Positions 56,318-64,000 of a stretch of 64,000 nt of DNA are shown here, piece after piece. Source of the stretch: Rhynchonema sp. JSB1_4 (taxonomy: Eukaryota; Nematoda; Chromadorea; Monhysterida; Xyalidae). The DNA is taken from the NCBI GenBank assembly GCA_030248065.1, contig JASAMV010000684.1, forward strand, positions 62,001 to 126,000. The letters run 5' to 3'. Every line of letters starts with the position of its first letter. The first letter of the stretch is position 1. The position numbers and the translations under genes were made by a program. The notes beneath the pieces are model-generated. The model ran no database searches. It worked only from the letters and a program-made list of their open reading frames with translations, and was not told the origin of the DNA.

Positions 56318-59300
56318 CTATCTATTAGGTGTGGTGCGCGGTTGGGCCAATTTTGCCGAGTAGAGAAACAAAGATGACGTAGTTGTGCAGGCGCCAATCA
56401 GAAAGAACCAGCCGGGCACAAAGTCGAAAATGTACACCGAAGCAATTGTGCTGTTCACGATGGAGATGGCGGTGGCGAAATTCTGAAATGTATAAAAAAA
56501 TCGAAAATAGCTATATACAATAGGATTAATGGTAAAGGTAACTTAACACCGCGAACTAATAAGCGTCAACAGGACAATATGACAAAAAATCAATCAAGAC
56601 ACCAGCCATTTTTGTGTGTGTGTGTGTGTGTCAGGGTTGGATTAAAAAAATTTTTATTATCGAACTTTTTTTTTAACTTTTTTGAATTTTTAAATTTTTT
56701 TTAAGATTTACTTTTTTATTCCGGACCATAAAAATTTCGGTTCTCAATGTGAAAAATTGTAGAAATTTTTTGTAATTAAATTTCATTGTATTGAGAATAA
56801 AGGAACAGTTAATACCGACTGGTTGTGTGTTCACAAACGGGCAGTGGCGAGGTGATGTTTTCTACGATAAGATCGCCAACGTGACAATTCGTGTTGGGGA
56901 TAGTCCGTCCACCATATGTAGGTTGGTTTTTTGCCATCGTTCGGTTGTCGTGGTCTCATTGTTGACTGAAGATGTCCGACAGATCTTCTGCGCATTTGAT
57001 CGGGTTACGCCACAGATCGATTGGGCTCGTGGATACGGGTCGGCTTTTGCAACGAAACAGATGTTCGACCGTGTCAGGCTCGGTGCAGCATCGAGGGCAC
57101 ACGTTTTGTATGTATGGGTCGATGCGATTGCGATATGAGTTCAGCATTACGCAGTGGCCACTGCGTAATTGCGCCATATGTAGGTTGTAATATGAAAACA
57201 CATCGTGGACAGACTATGAAAAGTAAAGGCGTGTCACGGGAATGTAAATACCTGGCGCATTTCATTAGGAAAGTGACATGAAAACAGCTGCATAACCCGC
57301 GGTTAGTCACCTCCGGCTTTTTTGCACGATAATACTTTGTCTTTGGAAGACCTAAATGCGCATGTCATGACGGCTATTTGGGTCGTTTAGTTGGGCCACA
57401 GACTGTCTAACATGTTAATGACATTGTACCGAAGCGAAACACAAGCGCCGAAAGCAATTTTGTGAGAAAAAAACAAGCAGAAACATGCACAAAGCATGCA
57501 TTTTACAACAAAAAGGGGGGAATAATAAAAAAAAGTGAACCTACTTTTCTAATTTTTAAAAACCGAAACAGTGGCGAACTTTTAAAAAAAAATTTTTTAG
57601 AAATTTTTTTTACTTTTTTGACCCAACCCTGGTGTATGTGTGATTGAAGTAGTGACGAAGAAGGGATGTTTTATCATAAGTACATAAAAGCTCGTTTTTT
57701 TTTCGATTGATTGTATGTCGAATTGTATGTCGAAATCCCAACGTACCAACTATCTAGAGATCAAAGAGTTTAAAAAATCTCAAAAACAAATTCCTAAATA
57801 ACCCTCGAACCTTGAGAATATTGTCGGCGTATTTGATCGTGACGGCGACAATCAGCCCACCCAACCCATACCAGCCAACCATCGTCCACACGGCACTATC
57901 AAAGCCATACATCCAACCTGCAATTCTAGTAGTGTTAAAAACGGTATATTTGATGTGATCATATGTATGAATAAAAAAATCTATTCAACGTATTATTCGA
58001 CTGCATATTTATTTCCATCAAACGGAAGGGCTATTTCAAACTGATCGTCTCATAAAAATTGCGCCCTTGCAGCGCAGTGCGTCGCTAGCCACTCACCGCG
58101 AACGAAAATGTTTCGCACATTTCATGTATTGAGACAAAAAAACATCTATAGACGCTACTGATGTGCCATATCATATCTCACAATCACAAAACCGACCAGA
58201 TCAACTCTGCATAAAACACTGACCCACCATTCTCTTGCAAAGAACCGCCATCCTTGAGCACACACGTCAACAGAGAGATGGGAATTGCACACGTGGCCAG
58301 CTGAACATTGCGCATCCAGAGAGACACCTAAACAATTCATGGGATTGGCCTTAGAATTACTGTTCGTGTGGCAAACCCTGTCAAAATCTTATTTGAAACA
58401 CCTGTCCATTAATTTTTGCTGCTTGTCGGTGCGCTGAAGACAAACAAACAGATATGAGCAAAAAACAAAAAAACGCCTCACCGGACTAGCAGATTTGAGT
58501 ATTTTCTCAAAATACACGCCCGCGAATCCCGACAGCGTCGCAGCAGCGACAACAGCCAGGAACCCGACGAGCGGGTGCTCGATCTTGGCAAACTTGGACG
58601 ATTTTGGCTCGTGATCCTGGTAAAGGAGATAAAATCAACTATTCAATCAATTATTCAAATGAAATGTTACAAACGAGCGCAAAACAAAAGAAAATTAACC
58701 GAAAAACAAACAAACCCATACCTCTTCGGCGTCATTATCAGCGCTGTCATTTGATTCTCCCGGCATCTGCACCATGCTGACCTGAAGTTTGAAAAAAGTC
58801 CACAATCAAATTTAATGTAAAAAAATAATAAGAAAAACAAAGGAACAATAACGTACGCCAGCAAATAACATCACCAGCGCCAGCCACTGCAACGCAGACA
58901 GACGCTTTCGCAACAGCAACACTGCGAACACGGCCGTCGTGAAGACTTTCAGTTGACTCGTCACCTGAGGTCTCAGTTGCAAGTTTGTGTGTTGCGATTT
59001 GAAACGCACACTGAGTCAGTCGACCAAAGTCTGTTGAGGCTCTGATTGAACCATGTCGACGACAACACAGACCGGTATGCACTTTCCTGGCATGGCCGGG
59101 GTCGGGTGTGAAAATGGGCTAATGGTTTTGTGGTCAAATCATCTCGTCAAAGAAAGTCGTCGAACACATGAGCCCCAAATGAGCGCGAAAACTAATACAT
59201 GTGTTCGACGACTTTATTTGACGAGATGATTTGACCACACTACTATAGGCCTGAAAATGGGCTGCGCATTATGTCGCGATCTTGTTGTTGGCGGCGGATT

Positions 59301-61361
59301 CAAAACACCTAGTGAATCAAAACCAAACAGTTTCCAGTCAGCTACAAAGTGCCGTTCAAAAAACATTTTCTTCGAAGGCGCCAATCGTTTGCATGTTCAC
59401 GCACTGAGCGGTGGAGTGAGTATCGAACTTCATCGCCGGGCCAGATTGACGATGGGACAGGATTTGACAGACGCAGTGGCCTCATAGGTAAACACAAACA
59501 CTTATTACCGCTATCAGCGAAACTCCCAAGTCACATGACGAACCCCAGTGTCTGCGCGCACGCGGAGACAACATTGATGCACCGGGCCGGGAGTCATACA
59601 TAAATTGAGGCCAGAACAACAACAAACCTCTTGACCGCTTCGGCTCGGCGGTGCAGCAGGTCATCGTCGGTGCGAATGCACCAGATGGGTACTACATGAC
59701 CCCCCCCCAAAAAACTATTCATTCAACCAACCATAAACGTAGCGGCCTCCAAATGCGTAGCACCCAGATAGAACAGATTCGCTTGCAGAGTATACAGAAA
59801 CGCCAATACACCGACTTTGAGTGTGTCGAACGGATGACGTAGCACCGAAACGTAGATGGCATGCAGCGCACTACAAAAAAGATGGTGCGATCATTTCGTC
59901 AATTTATTTGGTAATGGCACCAACCACCCTGGTAAAAATTAGTCATGAATCGGTCGCCCCGACACCAATTGTGCACTAAAACAAACACCTGACACAAATC
60001 ATTGAGACACGCAGGTCAGGTAACCAAATCTCACATCCAAATTTTAATCCATCCAAAAACGCCCCCGGCTAACCGAAAGGGCCCGCCTTCTTCCCCACAG
60101 ACCAACATCGTGCATACGATCAACTTCATAAGCTCGGTGTACAGGACGGCCTCAGATGGCAGGTACATAGGCACATCAGTGCGCGCCCGTGTGTAACTGA
60201 AATGCCTACGAACTGAATTGGAGGAACTCGGGTTTCACACAAAAGTTCCTTTTTTTTGCATTTATGTTTAAATTTTTTTGATGATTTTTAGTTTGATGAC
60301 ATCGTGTTTGACTTCCGCGTTTGCCACAGTGTGAAGAGAAACATTTTTTTGTTTGACAATTAAGTCCTAGCCAGCAGCCGTCTGACTGAAAAAAATAACG
60401 AGCTAATAATAAAAAAATACAACTGACCGCATTAGCACGGTGTGTACCGAATTGTGCAGCACGCACACAAAGAAGACCAAACGTCGCACATTTATAACCG
60501 ATAATCCCCAGAATGTTGGTGGTTTCGGATCAGATGAGCCGCCGGGTAAACCTGAAAAGACAGACCGGAATTTGTTTTTTGTTGGTGTTTACCCTGGAGA
60601 TGTGCGATAACGAAACAAGTATCACGACACCAAAGATGCAAGGCGCGTGCATTGAGTGGCAAAGTAAGTTTCCCGATTAGCTGCCGTGCAGTGAGGTACG
60701 TCCAACACTTAATGCTTAGATCTAAACCCGAAAATCAACTTTTGAAACGTTCGGGCAACACACACATACGCGGGTTGCCTGTCAGCCAGGCGCAATGTTT
60801 CACAACTGCGCGTAGTTAGCGTTCGGGTCGGATTTAGACCTGGACATTAACCATCGGGCGCATTTTACTGCACGGCAGGGAATTCAGAAATTTAACATAC
60901 GGTAATGCCTTTGTCAGCAAGATCACTTCAAATCGACCAAAATCAAGGTAACATGGTACAATAAGATCAACCATTGATGAAAACAGCAGCAATCTGAGCT
61001 TGGTGGAGCAACGACGATTTCTTTTGTGGTGGCTGTGTGGCATAATAACAACACAGCAGAATTTTCGAGCAGTCACTTTGACTGACATTGAAATCTTTGT
61101 TGTTATAATGCCTTGATCAATAAATAACTGAAAATGTCATGCCCCAACATGTTAAAATGTCCGAACAAAATGATGACCGATAGGCCGAGGCCCCTTACAT
61201 TCAAAGAGGTGATAAAAACATTGCTTTCAAATAGAGCAGAACATACCCCGTTTCGGCGACATATTCTGGTCCGATAATTCTTGCTGTAAAATTGCGTGAC
61301 TGCTGGTCGCAAGCGGTTTGGATGCGCCTTGTCGAACGGCTGATTCCGCATTTGGATCAGG
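56318..61361 (-). CDS. Nucleotide-sugar transporter, SLC35A family, paralog 3 (first exon not found)
   Basis: Minus-strand exons: 61361-61247, 60551-60428, 60196-60074, 59870-59732, 58964-58857, 58781-58722, 58616-58482, 58327-58228, 57917-57811 and 56482-56318, all phase-consistent, about 390 residues. The 61361 exon follows CCCTTCAG in phase 0 and has no ATG upstream in frame, so a start exon lies further right. Signatures are [128 protein letters not shown] and a last helix before [10 protein letters not shown]. Its exon junctions match those of paralog 2 at most positions. The long last intron holds a hAT-like element with a retrotransposon piece. Substrate is unknown; Golgi/ER membrane inferred. 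Confidence 0.88.
56632..57631. mobile_element. hAT-like element carrying a retrotransposon fragment
   Basis: CAGGGTTGG at the left and CCAACCCTG at the right are bounded by GTGTGTGT and GTGTATGT (seven of eight). The ends are long A/T runs as in the other CAGGGTTG elements. Between them is the minus-strand end of a non-LTR retrotransposon reading frame (57201-56956). Confidence 0.85.
56956..57201 (-). pseudogene. Fragment of a non-LTR retrotransposon polyprotein C-terminus
   Basis: The minus strand reads [20 protein letters not shown], then [20 protein letters not shown]. This is the Cys-rich region after the reverse transcriptase domain of jockey/CR1-like elements (LRTGHxxLxxYxxRI...CPxC...DTxxHxFxCP). 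It lacks the polymerase domain, and the frame ends at a stop soon after FSQQ. It lies inside the hAT-like element 56632-57631 and is not a host gene. Confidence 0.75.
59121..59239. repeat. Palindrome of 119 bp
   Basis: GTGGTCAAATCATCTCGTCA and AAAGTCGTCGAACACATG pair with their complements; the short loop is around GCGCGAAAACTAATAC. Near-perfect arms suggest recent origin. It lies in an intron of transporter 3. Confidence 0.85.
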
Positions 61362-61507
61362 CTGAAGGGATGCACAAAATATCAGTATGTGCACATTTAG
61401 CGAACGCTATTCACCGAACTACTGCTAACTCGTCCACTAAGTCATAACGAGCAAATACAGCACCAAAACTAAAAAGGCAAATTGTAAAATGTAATCGTCG
61501 GAAGTTC

Positions 61508-62566
61508 TCAGAAAACGATTATAACACATGAAATCGGAATAATTAATTGTCTGGCTGAAATGTCCTGCCACCACGTGCATTCGAGAAACACCGCAGAAAT
61601 GAAGGGCACACTCGCAAAGATATACGCATTTCTCCGCAACCAATTACCGGATGCACCCTTTAAGTCATCATTGTCCAACTGTACAAACCTGTCACGCAGC
61701 ACCAGCCGGGTCCACGTAAATCCACTGCACACACGATTGGGGACCTGAACAGATAAACATGGATGCACAACGGAAACTTGTTTGCGACGCACGACAACAA
61801 CATGCCAATTGTGACGCGCACACAATTTTGTCCTCAAAGTGCGCATATACCTGCCGACCTGACAGACAACTACATTTTACCGCCGGTTGCCCCATAAAAC
61901 CGCAAGACATTCCAGCCGAATAAAGTATGCCAAGTGTTGCACACACAATGCACTCTGACAGCAGACAGCGTGGGCCAATTAATTAACGGCAACATGAAAA
62001 TGAGTTTTGTGTGCGCAGGGAAACCGAATGGAGGCGAGCCAGTTTATGGGGATAAAATCACATCACAAAATAGATTGGTGATCATAACTAAATACGAAAT
62101 AACCAAACGGACTGGACAAAAACCTTTCTGACACTCACCGAACAAGCCATTGTTCTGACCATTTGGAAGCAAAACGGTTGGAAATTCGCAATTTGCGCAA
62201 ACGCTCTCTCGGCAGCCAGCACGGTTCGCTTTGCCAGCAATTACTGAAGTGAAATGAGTTTTGGTTTCGTCCGAGTGTCAGCAAATGACGCAGACAGCCA
62301 CTTGCTGCGCATTTGTCTGCTCGGTGGTCACACAAGGTCAAATGTGCAATGCATGCCCCATCGGTCGGTCGTAAAACAAGATTAGTTGAGAGCACTTGCA
62401 CGGGGAAAGCTTTTTTCTGATCTGTCAATAAACTTGGCATTGATTTAGTGCATGCGTAAGTGAAACGCAACCAGCAAAAAACTCCAATGCTCTGAAAAGC
62501 TAAAGATACTATGCAGACCAGGCACGCAATCAATATTAGGCGGAAACGAGTTAGTAAGCGAGGCAT
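61508..62566 (-). CDS. Putative small type II membrane protein, weak
   Basis: Minus exon 62566-62139 opens MPRLLTRFRLILIACLVCIV, a short basic stretch then a hydrophobic helix. It runs 142 codons to an excellent donor (CG followed by GTGAGTGTC). A second exon, 61724-61508, after TGTGTGCAG fits in phase 2 and encodes NWLRRNAYIFASVPFISAVF and a hydrophobic end with a stop. The length of the open frame, the donor and the phase match support a gene of about 214 residues. No family is recognised. The basic-then-helix start would suit a Golgi type II protein, but that is only an inference. It could instead contain the missing 5' exon of transporter 3. Confidence 0.35.
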
Positions 62567-64000
62567 ACAGGGCACCCGCATTGACTGCTCGCACAAGTAG
62601 GACGCGTGGCAAAGTTCTCCAAAAGAACGGTAACTTTGAATTTTTATTCAAAATCGAGAAAACTGAATGTGAATACAACAACGGACATAACATGAGTTCA
62701 ATGAGTAACCCGTTTTCTTTCCTTTGAATTTCAAATGAGTTTTGAAACGAAAGTCAAACTATGAAAAAGATTGAAGAAGCTTCAGACATACACGCAGCAT
62801 AGTAAAACAACAATGACTTTGCAGCGAAATTAAATGACAGTGATATGATTCGAACAACAACAACAACAACAAGAAAAATCAATGAAAACGGCAGAGCAAA
62901 GCATAACAACATTTAGCTTTCTGTCCACAAAAGTTATACCCAAAAATACCACAGTTTACCGCCGATCCCTCTGCTGTCTGCTTTCGCTGTCGTCAACATA
63001 CGGATTTCGAATCGTAGCGTCTCCTGAAAAAAAGGTGCAAAAATGGCATTGCCAATTTTTCTCAATTCATAATCATAAGATGCACAATTCACTTTGAAGG
63101 GCTTCGTTGATTTATGCCACCAGCACCAGCATGGAAAAACTACAAAACTACACCCCAAACGTAAAACCAGGATCCATGCGACAGTGGCGTTTCTGTGGAC
63201 TGGGGTCAGCGGGAGGGTGTCGGGTGAAAAAAAGTGTACGTGTCGGGTGCCTCCAGACGTCGAGTGTCTGGTTTTTGGGGTCCGACACCCGACACACACG
63301 GTTAAAAATCAGTTTTGCTGAGAGAAGAATTTTGAGAGAAACCTTTCTTCGAACCAAATGCTTGCGAAGGCTCAGAATGCGACATTTTGGTGTTTATTTC
63401 GTTTGAAAGCACTTGAATTCAGTAAAATGAGCAAAAAATTGCATTAACGATGCAAATAGCAAATGAGCAAAATTTTGTCTGTTGTTGGTTCAAAAACATG
63501 ATGTGGGTGTCGGATGTTTTTAGAACTGTCGGGTGTCGGCTTTTTTTCTCAGATGTCGGGTACCCCCCCCCACCCCCGACCTCTAACAACCCTAGTGCCG
63601 ACAGCCCGACATCGACGAAAAAGACGATTCCACTGTCCACACTGTACTGTCCACTATTCTCAAGGATTTTCAAAAAGTGATAAGTTCAGAGCTCCAAAAT
63701 GAAAATAGTGGTGGAAATGTTTCAGATTGCGACTATAAGCATTCCCGTTTCTGTCCACGTCCAGTGTTCCGTTAATGGTCAGGTTATCTCAAACGCGAAG
63801 GAAAACAACAAAAATATGAAGAAAGCCAAACAGCACCGCAATGGGCGTGCCCTCCAAGCCAGTGATGTAGTGGGAGTGATCCAAACCTGGGTCAACCATT
63901 TACGGGTATGTCTACCGAAAAAATCTATGCCCCCAAACCCAGCTATCTATGTCTACCATGTCTGGACATCAACCAAAAGGTGTTGATAATAGTGCCAAAA
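62567..64000. other. Right edge, possible fragments of a minus-strand gene
   Basis: A possible minus exon at 63026-62944 lies between a TTTTTTCAG acceptor and a GTATAA donor and encodes ETLRFEIRMLTTAKADSRGI. Another minus stretch near 63895-63790 after TTGACCCAG encodes EGTPIAVLFGFLHIFVVFLR. They are not connected by any reading frame I can defend. The hAT-like element at 63201-63594 and a short CAA microsatellite (62858-62873) fill much of the rest. Confidence 0.35.
63201..63594. mobile_element. hAT-like element, phrase TGTCGGGTG, third copy
   Basis: Left end TGGGGTCAGCGGGAGGGTGTC and right end GACCTCTAACAACCCTA; GTGTCGGGTG and CGACACCCGACAC units flank a body shared with 54504-54887 (TTTTGCTGAGAGAAGAATTT, GATGCAAAT, GTTGGTTCAAAA). 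The flanking octamers agree at five of eight positions. Confidence 0.8.

Noticed and set aside
56791..57138. Plus-strand open frame of 115 codons
   Set aside because: It is antisense to the retrotransposon fragment, which gives a recognisable Cys-rich motif on the minus strand.
1..64000. tRNA or rRNA genes
   Set aside because: I looked for the usual conserved boxes and rRNA segments by eye and saw none convincing; a covariance-model scan would decide.

Overview
The window is eukaryotic and animal-like, most likely from a nematode. No coding region is intact over more than one or two exons. Exons of 18-300 bp are joined across introns by GT donors and TTTYCAG-type acceptors, reading phases agree across nearly every junction I checked, and several start codons lie 8-20 bp after a splice-acceptor-like AG, as in genes receiving a trans-spliced leader. 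The nematode assignment is an inference from these signals and from the cysteine-rich receptor-like proteins; no rRNA, tRNA or marker gene fixes it.

Left third (0.7-25 kb): two tandem paralogous seven-exon genes on the + strand (739-6053 and 15530-19838) encode type I membrane proteins with two Ly6/ET-like cysteine-rich ectodomains, one membrane helix and a Lys/Ser-rich tail. On the - strand, convergent with the second copy, is a gene with a doublecortin domain (25147-24035) followed by a chain of Arg/Ser/Lys-rich exons down to about 20.1 kb. Related RS-rich exons, all with the same phase-1 acceptor, lie at 14.5-15.3, 10.5 and 6.4 kb. The + strand receptor genes may therefore sit inside introns of a very long - strand RS gene, or the RS exons may belong to duplicated genes. 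The whole block (receptor gene plus the RS terminal exon behind it) is a segmental duplication of about 15 kb period; the left RS exon has lost one base and changes frame.

Middle (28.2-33.2 kb): a nine-exon + strand gene for a four-helix endolysosomal protein of LAPTM4 type, with two PPAY motifs in a proline-rich tail.

Right half (35.8-61.4 kb): three tandem - strand paralogs of the SLC35A nucleotide-sugar transporter family, reconstructed exon by exon (9, 10 and at least 10 exons), followed by a weakly supported type II membrane protein gene (62.6-61.5 kb).

Introns and intergenic DNA are packed with foldback and miniature transposable elements: hAT-like elements with perfect 8-bp target duplications, elements with 3-bp TAA/TTA duplications, Helitron-like ends, and several palindromic families. 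Two patterns stand out. Many unrelated elements carry at both ends an array of a short phrase peculiar to that element. And the octamer TGAAACAT (or its complement) occurs at least 40 times, often at the centre of a palindrome.
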